DNA of 64,000 nt, taken from NCBI GenBank assembly GCA_029378245.1, contig JARKIF010000021.1, forward strand, positions 1,054,001 through 1,118,000. Reading direction: 5' to 3'. The stretch is from Roridomyces roridus. Lineage: Eukaryota; Basidiomycota; Agaricomycetes; Agaricales; Mycenaceae. The position numbers and the translations under genes were made by a program. How positions within the stretch are numbered: position 1 is the stretch's first letter; every line of letters starts with the position of its first letter. The notes under the pieces were generated by a model. That model did no database searches and was not told the origin of the DNA. It saw only the letters and a program-made list of their open reading frames with translations. Shown here piece after piece: positions 33,199 through 44,110 of the stretch.

Positions 33199-34210
33199 CC
33201 TGGGACCTACTTAGGCCCCACCCCTCAGCCATATGTCAAGCCTAAGTAGGTAGGCTTTGAGGTAGCCTGAAGTGGAAGAAAAGCCCCGCTCGACTGCACA
33301 CCGGGTTGGCAGCGCAATCGCGTATCGGCGCGCCAGGGTGGCGGCGCCAATGAGTGAGGGTTCACATCCTTGCCCGTCCAACCACATGCATGGTCAGCAG
33401 TGCAGTTGAATGCCGGCGTGCCGGGTTGGCAACGCCAGCGGACGAGAAAGGCCCAATCGACCACGCGCCTGGTCGCCAGCGCAGTCGAGTACCAGCACGC
33501 CAGCGAGCGGGATGGTAGTGGTGGTGAGAGGGAGAGAGAGCGACAAGGGAAAAAAGCCACGCCAGAAACATGAGGCAGATGTCTACCTTGTTCCTGGCGG
33601 GCCGGTGGAGCAGCATTACCAATGCAAACGAGACGGCCTTACGGGAGTTGCCGGCCGCCGTCTGGCTGCCAAATTCGGGGGATGCGTATAGAGTCACCGT
33701 GAGTGGTGCCGGATGCAGGGACGTTGACGGGACGGTGGTGGTGGGTGCAGAACAGCGGTGTGTGGAGAATGATGCAGAGGCGGTTTTGTGCGGGCGAAGG
33801 AGCAATGACGGTGGTCGAAGCCTTTGGGCAGGCTGGGCGGCGGAAGTAATGAACATCGACGGCGGTGGGCATACAGGAGGAGTGGGCAGAGGCGCGTAGA
33901 GGCGCGCAGATGGGAAGTGTGATACTGAGAAGGAATCAGTGTCTCCTCGGATATTGCCCAAAAAGTCGAAGCAGAGGGGGCCACGTCTTGGATGCGAAGC
34001 TAGCTCGAGATCGAGCGAGATCGGGGAACGCATGAAACGAGCGGATTCTGTCACTCGTGAGTCGGGAGATAGGGCCACAGAAAGCAGCAACGCACCTGGG
34101 TGATGCCACGTCACAGAAGCCCTTCACCATCCACCAATGTATCCAGACGCTTGGCAACTTGTGTACCAGTTGTTGAGGAAGGCGTTTGTGTGAGTTGATG
34201 GACCGACGCG
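33199..34210. other. No supportable gene
   Basis: GC-rich sequence with open frames on both strands, but none shows a recognisable domain or plausible exon structure. Partial duplications (CGTGCCGGGTTGGCAACGCC-like) occur near 33300-33450. Confidence 0.4.
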
Positions 34211-34213
34211 AGA

Positions 34214-34925
34214 GTGGATGCAGGAAGAAGTTCAAGAAGACTCAAGAGACGAAAGCAAGCAGTGCACAGCATTTCCAAAACGGGTCTCTTGCCTCTCTGC
34301 CGGCGCCTGTTCGATGATCCGAGGCCACAAGTCCAAATACATCCCGCTCGGCGCCAGGCTAGTTTGGCACGGGCTCGGAGTTCACAACACGAACTTTACT
34401 GCCTTGTCTAACGGTGACACATTTCTCGCTTTCCAATTCCATTACTTATGTCGTTCAGACTTGTTCTCGAGGCGACACCCGCTCCGGGAGGGCTCTCCGA
34501 TGGCGATTCAGAGGACGGCAACATCGACCCCGAACTGCACCTCTGCACCATCCGCACGGTCTACAATGCCATTGCCGAGAGTATCAGGGCCAAACGACCG
34601 CATGACCACGCACCACATCATTTCAGACTAGTACACTGACTTGTCTCGCGGACTGGAAGATTCGATTGACTCGGAGTCCAATCGGTTGGCTCTAGATGGC
34701 TCCGAGTTTCCGTCGTTCGTCTACGGCGGTGGGATGTATGACCTCACTGTGCGTGAAGAGTTTACCGTCCGGGTACTTATGTCTTCCTCTTATGTGCAAC
34801 GACGTAGCTCAAATACTCCCAAGACCATGCCAAACTCGGTGATGCTTGGTCGACGTCTTCAAGACTCTAATTCCCCTGTTTGCAAGCTCGAAGACATAAT
34901 TTTTTCAAGGTTACACCCGGTATGA
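34214..34925 (+). pseudogene. Possible gene remnant, unknown function
   Basis: Three overlapping frames in a row look protein-like. They contain SKYIPLGARLVWHGLGVHNT, then DGDSEDGNIDPELHLCTIRT with VYNAIAESIRAKR, then LSRGLEDSIDSESNRLALDG with SEFPSFVYGGGMYDLTVREE. No intron model joined them without a stop, so this may be a decayed copy of a repeated fungal gene. I do not recognise the family. Confidence 0.35.
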
Positions 34926-36860
34926 TTAATTATATGATTGCGTACGCCGTTGTACAGGTACGTGCATGTACTGAGCAGTGCTAGGCTCGTACAATGATTA
35001 CACGGCGAGCAAAAGCCAGCGAGCCCAAAACCGAACAAAGGAGAATGAGCTTCTCACAATCGTATGCGCACAATTATTATTGGGCGGCTCACGCTAAGTA
35101 ACTTTCATTCAGTGCATCGTATGCCAGTGGCTTTTCCCAACTGCAATCGTATGTGCACCGCATCCGCTGAACTGGATGCATTTCTCACCATTCTTTTCTC
35201 CAGTTCAGTATTGCATACACTCTTTCCATGTTACCGATAGCTCGGTTCTCGCACTATCTCATCGCATGCATGTCGACATTGTGTGACTTTCTTCCTCACT
35301 GACATACAACTTCAGATCTGTTCCTCGTCCTCATGTTCGCAGTCGTATCAGGCAGATTTTGATATCACGAAATTTCTCAAGACTCCTCGGTTGGTGCTCA
35401 CCCGCGATGAATACCTCTGGCTAACGGTATGGTCTACAGCATTGCAACTTCTTGTAGCCTCCTTGTATCCTCGTTACTGCTGTACTTTTCGAATGCATTT
35501 GAGTTGATTCTGAATATTTTGGAATATTTCGTTTGTGAACTGTGCGAGGAGATTTGAAATACCACTGACAGCCAAGTCTGGGAAACCCCTCTTTGACCTC
35601 CCAATAATTATAAAAAGAAGAGAAATCGAATTTGGCAGCATAGGTACAAATAGCCAGTAGGTACTCAACGGAATTCATATTGGAGTTGTCAAGACTCCAA
35701 TTCCAACCCTCCACAACTACTTGTATCTGGTCACACAGTCTCTTGGGAATCATCCGAGCATCAATGTCATGGAGAGCGGGGCTCAGCCGCTCCGCTGGTG
35801 AATAATATGTCCCGAAGCTAAGAGCCCATATCGAGCCTGCTCACCTCCGTCATTTGTCCTGTATCACATCCGGATTCGGTCCGGCAATCGGGAGCCCTTT
35901 TTGTTTATATATTGAACGCGCGAACGCCAGATACATACATTTTACCGCTGAAATGAATTCAGCAATCCATCGCCCAATTGACTCCGAGCCAACATTGAAA
36001 GGTGGAGTTCGAACTGCCAGAGTCGTGGGGCGCCCGTGAAACCTGGTTCATGAGAGCGAAAAATAGGAAATGAGTGTGATTAAATATTGAACTTGTACCA
36101 GCGCTGATCACCTGAACACACAGAGAGCGCCATACTCGAGCAAGTTTCCACCGCACCGACATTTGCTCGAGCTGCAGATGAGGTCAGGTAGATGTGTCAG
36201 TGTATGTAGCATGAATCTCCCTGATCGTGAATGAAATAGATGATGTGAATGTCAGTTGGGTGGCACCCAGGTCCTGAGGAAGGAACGGAATACATTCAAG
36301 CGTAGCCAAGTACAAAATGAATCGAGAGCGGACAGGGAGTGAAGGCAGCGTGCTACTACACCAATTTCTGGTCCGCATCCTCGACTTGACATGCCCGCAC
36401 CCATGGTATCGAAACGATGATGGCGGCGACAATGCAGAGCTCATCGAGTGGCAGGGCCGGGTGTATTCCAAAGTCGATGCTAGGAACTTGCATGCTGGGG
36501 ATCGAGTCCGAGAAGAGATAGATATCCGGATTTCTGCCGGATTTTTGAGCTGGGTGCTGACTTGACGATTGAAGACGGCGCCGCTGCCCGATGGCAACTG
36601 GATGATCGACAGGTGACAGGTGCATGTGAAGGGGAGCCCGAATTGAATTTGGCGAACTTATATGAAAGGAATCAAGTGGCGGACGAACGAGAATGAAAGG
36701 TTGTTCTGATTCGACAGCTTTCACCAGCCCCGAGTCATTTGTTGCATGTCCGTCAGTCAAGATATATATTCAAGACTCGCCTGTGCAGGAGATTGAGTTG
36801 AGAAACCAGAATAATTGACTCACCCTTCAACCCCACCAGCCTCGTAGACAAGGGTCTTCT
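34926..36860. other. No supportable gene; one short protein-like segment
   Basis: The only stretch that reads like protein is on minus at about 35500-35753 (IPKRLCDQIQVVVEGWNWSL, then SVEYLLAICTYAAKFDF). It is too short to call. The rest holds no recognisable feature. Confidence 0.3.
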
Positions 36861-36869
36861 CCTCGTCAC

Positions 36870-38440
36870 AATTTGACTCATGATCCAGAATTCGAGCAGG
36901 AGACGAGGGAGAAGTGCGTGTTCTGATGATTCGATGGCATGGCGGCGACGGCGGCATTTTTCGCTTACGGAGTGCTTGGAAATCGGTGAGGGCACGTCGA
37001 GTGTCGTTGATAGTCGAAAACAGGAGCTTGCACCGAGGGATTCGAGCCGGAGACGAGGCAGATACATGGTTTTTCGTCGTTTGAGGGCATGCACGGCGGC
37101 GGCAGCATTTCAAGTCCTCGCAGTCCTCAGAAAAGGGTGGGGGAGTGTGGAGAGACATGAATAGTCGAGAACGGGAGCTCAGATTGAAGGATGCGAAGGG
37201 AGGTGCACGCTTTTTTGTCGTTTGACGGCATACACGACAACGGCGGCACTCGGCGGCAGCTGGGCCTTCAGAAAATGGTGGGGGAATGTGAGGGGCCATT
37301 GATAGTCCAGAACGGGAGGTTGGATGGAGAGCTTTGAGTAGGGCTGGGCACCGTAACCGTACCCTACGGAATACGGCTCCGTAATACGGACACGGTGCCG
37401 TGCCGTGGCCCCTGGTAGTGGTCTTGACACGGCCCGTGTCCAACACGGCCGTGTGCCGTAGTTCCCGTAAAAACACGGCCGTTACGGCCGTAATACGGAA
37501 ATGCTCGGCAAAATCCTCTAAACGCTGTTATCGCGGGTGATTTGTGTCAGAATTGTCTCACCAAGTGATGTGGGAACTTGTACAACTGCGGAAACACCAT
37601 CCCCTTTGGATGAGCCGGCAGCTGGGGGCTGGGGCGGGTATTGTCGATGTTTACGGTAGCCACATCAATGCATCAAACACGCCATCATCCTTCAAAGCCG
37701 GCGGCGGCGGACGTGCCCCACCCAAATTCTGCCTGAAGAAGGATGGGTATGCATGGGAGAGGTGCTTCATCCTAAGATTTAATGCCGATGCTCACAATCA
37801 TCCAGGAATTCGGACTCTCATGAGAAATGATTGGCCATCAATTTACGGCCGTGTTACGGAAATACGGCCGTATACGGCACCGTAGCGTACCGTGAGTGCT
37901 TGATGCTACCATTCTACGGGCCGTAATGTCACGGCCGTGTCTCAATACGGCCGTATCAATTACGGCCGTGTCCGTTACGGTACGGTGCCCAGCCCTAGCT
38001 TTGAGCCGGAGATGAGGGAAACACATGTTGTTTTGTGGTTTCATGGTGTGCACGACAGTGGCGACAGTCGAGGGCAGCGGAGCGCTCAGCGAGTGGCGGG
38101 CACATGTGGAGACATATCCAAGGTTGAGAACGGGAGCTTGGATGAAGGAAATCGACTCAGGGACAATGGAAATATGAGTGTTTTTGTGCAGGGTGATGAT
38201 GTGGCAGGCATCGACGGCGGCGACGGCGCGTGACGGTGACAGAGAGGTCGGCGGGCAGTGGGGGCATGTAGAATGGTATCCGAAGTAGGGTTTGGCAGTT
38301 GAGATGAAAGAAATCGAGTCCGGGACGAAGCAGATTTAAGGGTTTTCGTGCTGGGTGATGATGTGGGCCATGTGGCAGGTATCGATGGCAGTGACAACGC
38401 TGTATGGCAAGGAGGAACCAAGCGAATGGCGGGAGCGTGT
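36870..38440 (-). repeat. Degenerate tandem repeat of about 130-190 bp units
   Basis: Units share GAGCCGGAGACGAGG-like, GATGATGTGGCAGG-like and GGGGGAGTGTGGAGA-like segments, seen near 36890, 37020, 37150, 37260, 38000, 38100 and 38270. They carry fragments of reading frame on minus (TTKKRAPPFAS, TTKNHVSASSPAR) but no continuous gene. The hAT-type element at 37340-37997 splits the array. Confidence 0.55.
37340..37997. mobile_element. hAT-type non-autonomous element (MITE), 658 bp, with 8-bp duplication
   Basis: Ends are TAGGGCTGGGCACCGTAACC and the inverted CGGTGCCCAGCCCTA. GCTTTGAG flanks it on both sides (37332-37339 and 37998-38005). An 8-bp duplication and TAGGGCTGGGCAC ends are typical of hAT elements. 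The subterminal parts hold many ACGGCCGT/TACGGCCGTA motifs. There is no transposase gene. Confidence 0.88.
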
Positions 38441-39189
38441 AGAGTGAATCGGAAAGGTCGTGCTCACAGGCCGGATGATGCAATTCGGCCCAGTAGCGAA
38501 CAAGATTTCAAATTTTTCCTACAAGGCCAGTAGGAGTCAATATCGGCTCTTTGGGGAATACACACGGTAGCCAACCCAGATTCTGTTCATCCCCTCCTTC
38601 TTGAACCGACTACACGCTGCGGCATGGCCAGAAGTACGCAGACCGGCACTACGGGTGGATGAGAATGAGAGGAGGTAGGCGCGGTCAAGTGAGCGGATCA
38701 AGTGGCTGTACAGCCCTGTTCTCTTTCGTCCGACTCTCATGCATGCCTCCGAACCCTTGTTCTCTCACTCTCCATCTTCATTGATTGCGCCCAAGTCGTT
38801 CATCGCCCTCACGCTTTCCGTTTCATTGGAATCGACGTCGACAACCTCAGCATCAAACATTGTCAAAGAATCTAACTTACTAAGGGAATCTTCAAAGAAC
38901 TCGACGGAGGACCTGTACCACCCGGCCCTTGTCAGCTTCGAACTGGAAGTTGATACGGAAGCCCCCGTCATACTTCCTCTGTGCCCGAGACACTTTCCAA
39001 TATACCCGAACTGCGGGTTATCCGACCAAAATGATCATGAGCTGCCTGCCTACGCAGCGTGTTGCCAAACCACAGCCAATGGAGATTGGGTGAGTCTTTA
39101 TGTACTGGCCCGTGGCGTTCAGAACTGACATTAATATTTGAGATAAGCAATGAGGATTACAGTTGGATGGAGTCCCCTCTATCGTGAGC

Positions 39190-39367
39190 TGTTGGGAGTT
39201 GCCCCATCGGACATGAACGGGCAATCCGTCAGCAGCTCAGTAAGCCGCAGGCCGAGCCGCAGTATCCCGCAGTATTTTTTAGTCAGTAGAGTAGTATATA
39301 AGGGCTCGTAGGTTTTCTGAATAGACATACTTTTCCCCCATCTTGTATTCGACGTGAACATCTGCCA
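39190..39367 (+). repeat. Left LTR of the Copia element
   Basis: The stretch TGTTGGGAGTTGCC to CATCTGCCA has TG...CA ends, a TATATAAGGG promoter-like box near 39295, and is followed by GGTTATGGGCCCCG, a likely primer-binding site. There is no second LTR to confirm the borders. Confidence 0.55.
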
Positions 39368-39418
39368 ATAGGTTATGGGCCCCGCGCCGAACACTTAATC
39401 ACACGAATAACAACAATA

Positions 39419-39706
39419 GGGGAGGTCAGAGTGGAAGAAAATGAATCGATTATCGCATCGATTCTGGCTTCGGAACTGTCTCGATTCTCGGGGCCAAATA
39501 CTCGAAAACATGAGTTCCGAAGCCAGAATCGAAGCAGAATCGATTCTGAGTTCCGAACAGAATCGATGTTCCTCCTCCCGAGGAGGAACTACATCAGTTT
39601 CGGAACTCAGAATCGAAACTCGATCGGAACTCGGTCAAGAATCGACCGAGTTCCGACATGAGAATCGATTCAGAATCGACAGGATTTCTTCCACTCTGAC
39701 CTCCCC
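39419..39706. mobile_element. 288-bp MITE with TA duplication in the Copia leader
   Basis: The ends GGGGAGGTCAGAGTGGAAGA and the inverted TCTTCCACTCTGACCTCCCC are perfect inverted repeats. TA flanks both sides (39417-39418 and 39707-39708). The interior is made of nested hairpins from GAATCGATTC and GTTCCGAA modules, so almost the whole element can fold on itself. TA duplication fits the Tc1/mariner/pogo group. Confidence 0.85.
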
Positions 39707-39779
39707 TAATAGCGACACTCGTATTCCATTGACCCAGTCCCAACGACAAATCTAACCACTACAATACCCAACCTCTACC

Positions 39780-42700
39780 ATGTCTGAGAGCACCGCATCC
39801 ACCCGCATCGAGCTCCTCAACGAGGACAATTGGATGCCGTGGAAACGCCGCATCGGCGCGATCCTCCGTGATAATGACCTCGAAGGTTATATCGACGGCA
39901 CCGAGCATTTCCCGGCAGCAGCTGACCCGACCAAGCCCACGGCGGACGAGACAAAGGCTATCGGAGTGTGGATCAAGAAGGATGGGAAAGCCAGGAGCAA
40001 GATCGAACTTGCCTTGGGTAATTCCCAGATGGTTCATATTGCGGGGGCATCAACGGCGCGTCAAATGTGGACGCAGCTGAGCACGGTCAAGGAAGCGCGA
40101 GGTCAGCTGGGAATCATGTCGTATCGACGTAGATTGTATCGCACCATTGCCGACGAAGGCAGTGACATTGCAGCCCACATTACGGAGCTGCGTGCCATTC
40201 AAGAACAGCTCAATATCATGAGCAGCCTGGTATCAGACCAGGAATTCCTCATTGCATTGATCACATCTCTCCCGGAGTCATGGGACACGTTCACCAGCTC
40301 GTATCTCGCGGCAAACAATAGGGGTTTTCAAAGTTGGATTTTTCACTCGATTATTCACTTTATTTCATTGGCATTTTTCACCTTCCAAATTTGGGCAACG
40401 AAAGTGAATAAGAAAAAAGAAGTGAAACAAGGTCGAGAGCTGTTTCATTTATTTATTCACTTTGAAACAAACCCCGTGACATCCATCCTGCACGTGTCTT
40501 CAAGCCTCGGGCACGCTCGATCGAATCCTTCGCTGCCCATCCACTCTACCTCTCGTTCTCGATGCCCCCTCGCAAGTCTAAAAAAGGACATGTCCATCAA
40601 GGGTCTCGAAGCCCAAACCAGCGCGGCCGAGGCCAAAAAAAAAAGGATTCCGCGTACGAGTGTACATAGCCTTGTAGGCCATATTGCTTCAGGGTACTTG
40701 CCTGTCGGTGTTCCGTGGTATCTCCGAGGAGGGCGCGGTTTACGGGAGTGGCGGGTGCACGTGGTGGGGCGCATGGGTCAGTGTTCGGGATGATTACATC
40801 TGTTTGGTGGTTTATTCACTTGGATTTTCAAGAGGGTGTCTTCAAGGTGAAACAAGTGAAAAATACATTTTTTCAACAAATTGAAACAAGTGAATAAACC
40901 AGTGAATAAAGAGGTGAAAAATCTAACTTTGAAAACCCCTATTAGGTGCACTCACCACAAGTCCCGCCTCGACAACCGTTACATCACCCACAACTTCCTT
41001 GAGGCCCGCCACTGTGACCTCACACGAGCTCATCGCTCTTATCCTCGAGGAATACCGTCGCCGTAAAGAAAAAGCTGGAGAATCAACGTCAGGATCATCG
41101 GCATTATTTGGCCGGAATCAAACCCGCGCACCGACGGGAATCGACAACGAGTGCTTCAACTGTGGACGTCCTGGACACATGGCCAGGGACTGTTGGAGCA
41201 AGGGAGGGGGCAAGGAAGGCCAGCGCCCTCAAGGAGGGAAGGGGACTTGGCGGAGAGGGAAGGGCAATTCGGCTCACCTCGGCACAAATGACCCTGACCC
41301 TCAAAGTGCCTTCATGGCATTCCAATCCGAATCAACCCGTTTCGATCCGAATCTATCGAGAGACGTGTGGCTGGCAGATTCCGGCTGTACTGTCCATATT
41401 ACGAACAATCAGGACCTTCTTACGGATTACATGCCACTCACCGGCGAAACAATCAATGGGTTGGCCGACAACAGTGTTCAGGCATACGGCCGTGGAACAG
41501 CAACACTTGAGAGCATCGTCAACGGCAGAAAAGAGGCAATCAGTTTGTTCAACACACTATACGCACCCGCGGCAGTCAACAATCTACTGTCCATCTCTCG
41601 CATTGACGAGGCCGGGGGAGCGATCTCCTCCGAAAACGGGAAGGTAGAAATTCGAAACAAAGTCGGGAGACTTGTCTTGGAAGCCAAGAAGAAATCTCGC
41701 CTCTATTGGTTGAACAATGTCCGAGCGGTGCGCGTCGGGAACCACGCACACCCAGCCGATGCCGAGAAACAAGACCCCAACAGTTGGGCAACATGGCATC
41801 GCCGGTACGGCCATGTCTCTGATTCAACTTTAGAGCTCCTCGTCCGGCATGACTCTGTTGAAGGACTCAACATCAGCCCCGGTAGCAAATCCGACGCCGA
41901 GACATGCAAAGCATGCATCCAGGCCAAAATGCATCGCAAACCGTTCCCGCATCACGCCCTTCACCGATCCGAAAATCCAGGAGAAGGGATTCACAGTGAC
42001 TTGTGGGGTCCTGCGCGTACACGGTCAACAGAAGGAAACTACTATTATATTTCATTCACCGACGATGCCAGCCGCAGAATGACCGTCTTGTTCTTGAGGA
42101 GCAAGGACCAGGCAAAGGCCAAAGTCATGGAGCACATCGGGTGGCTCGAGCGGCAGTACGGGATGAAGCCGAAGTGGCTCCGTGTTGACGAAGGAACCGA
42201 ATACCTGAACGAACAGCTCAAGTCAGAGTTAGCAGCAAAGGGTATAGAAATTCACGCAACTGCACCATATTCTCAGTCGCAGAATGGTGTTTCTGAACGC
42301 CTAAATCGGACGCTCGTCGAATTGGCGCGAGCTATGTTGACAGAGAAGAACCTACCCAAAAGTCTGTGGGAATTCGCCGTTACTCACGCCGCATATATTC
42401 GAAATCGAGCCCCGACAAAAGCACTACCAAGTGGGATGACACCACATGAGGCATTTATGGGGGAGAAACCCAATGTCGCACATTTCCAGGAGTTTGGAGT
42501 ACCGGTTTGGATCTTTCGAGAGAGAATGTTAAAACCCTATCGAAACTCGATGACAGAGCGATTGAACATGTCTTTTGCGGCCATGTTGATGGCCCAGACG
42601 CAGTACGATACTATGACACAAATACTCACCGCGTCAAAGTCTCCCGCAACTTTCAATTCACTGATCCTGCTATCAAGTTCACCGAGGTTTCGGACAATGG

Positions 42701-43859
42701 ACCGTCCGAGGGGGAGAGAAATGATGATTCGAACGGTACATCGCCTACGACCGCACATCAGTCAGCAGGTCAGCAGAAACCACTGCCGAGCGTACCTACA
42801 CCGGCACCGTCCACTCCACCGCCAGCACCTACGCCGAAGACCGAGGGTACACCCAAACCCAAAACGACACCATCCGCCCCGTCCACGCCACGTTCACTAA
42901 CCGAGCACGATCCCAAGCTAAACCAGCTCAACAATATCCCCCTGCGTAAATTAACGCGACCTGTCAAGGATCAGAATTATCTCAAACTCGGCAACCCAGA
43001 CGCACGTCGTGAGCAAGCGCATCACCCGACTCGCACTCGCGAGGACATGGATGGGGACGGAGACAGCGGGAGCGACACGGCGCATTTTGCGCATCTGGCC
43101 GCGCTCGGAGAAGTTGCAGAGGAGAAGCCGAGCATCCCGCGCAACATTGAAGAAGCGCGGGCATCGCCCAATTGGCCAAAGTGGCGCGATGCAATCGACG
43201 CCGAATTGGCAAATTTGACTGCCATGGGCACCTGGGATCTCGAGGAATGTCCCGTCGGACGGAAGCCCGTGGGATGTCGCTGGGTATTCGACCTGAAAAC
43301 AGGTCAGCAGGGGGAGATTGTCCGCTACAAAGCGAGACTTGTAGCAAAAGGCTACTCACAGGTCCCCGGTGTGGATTATTTCGACACCTTCTCGCCCGTC
43401 GTACGTCTCGAGTCCCTTCGTGCGCTATTGGCGATTGCAGCTGTCAAGGACTTGGAGATGCGGCAATTGGATGTGAAGGGTGCATACCTCAATGGAGATC
43501 TGCAGGAGGAAGTGTTCATGGAACAGCCTCCTGGCTTCGACGATGGATCAGGTCGAAAGTGCCGACTCAAGAAGACTCTGTACGGTCTCAAACAGTCAGG
43601 AAGAGAGTGGAATAGAAAGCTTCACACAATACTCACGAAGCTTGGCTTCCATCGTCTCGAAGCAGACCACGGCGTGTATCTGCGTCAAATCGGAGACCGT
43701 TACACAATTATCACAGTCTGGGTCGACGACTTACTGTTGTTCAGCAACAGCAACATCATGCTATCAGCCACTGAAGCTGCGTTGAAGAAGGAGGTCGAGA
43801 TCAACGACCTTGGAGAGCCCCAAAAGATCATCGGCATTGAGATATACCGCGACCGTGCT
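39780..43859 (+). pseudogene. Copia gag-pol polyprotein, interrupted and truncated
   Basis: The ATG at 39780 opens gag (MSESTASTRIELLNEDNWMP). Gag is split at 40320 by a 619-bp element. The zinc knuckle CFNCGRPGHMARDC lies near 41160, the protease motif WLADSGCTVHIT near 41370. The integrase shows an HRRYGHVSD...CKACIQAK zinc region and the motifs IHSDLWGP, DEGTEYLNEQ and QNGVSERLNR. A 1-nt frameshift at about 42505-42515 separates integrase (FGVPVW) from the linker. The reverse transcriptase shows RYKARLVAKGYSQ, LDVKGAYLNGDL, LKKTLYGLKQSGREW and VWVDDLLLFS, with a WVDD catalytic box. The frame ends at EIYRDRAH, where element C starts. Confidence 0.88.
40321..40939. mobile_element. 619-bp MITE with TA duplication inside Copia gag
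   Basis: The ends GGGGTTTTCAAAGTTGGATT and the inverted AATCTAACTTTGAAAACCCC differ at one base. TA flanks both sides (40319-40320, 40940-40941). Inner parts also show partly inverted ATTCACTTT/GTGAATAAA stretches. There is no transposase gene. It breaks the gag reading frame. Confidence 0.85.
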
Positions 43860-44100
43860 CACCTTTGGGACCTATATATCCCTTCAAATTAGAAGGGACG
43901 GCTGGGGGGGGTGTCCCTTCTAATTTGAAGGGATATAGCGATTTCTCCCTAGATGCAATAAGGGGCGCAATAAATGTTGCAATAAAGTCGCAGATTACTA
44001 TATAGAACTCACCAAGTACAAGTAGGTAGCATTTCGTTGCAATAAAGTCGTGCCGGTCATCAGCCATTGATATGCCATCATGATTTTACCAAAAAAGGAA
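43860..44100 (+). repeat. Left terminal inverted repeat of element C with internal hairpin
   Basis: CACCTTTGGGACCTATATAT starts the repeat. It parallels the element D TIR over about 240 bp, including two GCAATAAAGTCG copies and the end AAAAAAGGAA. A near-perfect hairpin lies at about 43878-43936 (arms ATATCCCTTCAAATTAGAAG and its complement around a G-run). Confidence 0.85.
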
Positions 44101-44110
44101 CTAAGACAAT

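Larger units (their letters stand above)
39190..43859 (+). mobile_element. Ty1/Copia-type LTR retrotransposon, 5' part, cut by element C
   Basis: It consists of a left LTR (about 39190-39367), a primer-binding-like region, and gag-pol to the end of the reverse transcriptase. It is interrupted by two small TA-flanked elements, has a frameshift near 42510, and stops at 43859 where the TIR of element C begins. RNase H and the right LTR are not found after the nested elements, so the 3' part is lost or outside the window. Confidence 0.85.

Noticed and set aside
38739..39128. A 129-codon frame on + just before the Copia LTR
   Set aside because: Ser/Thr-rich, with no recognised domain, no homologous copy in the window and no supporting splice or promoter features.
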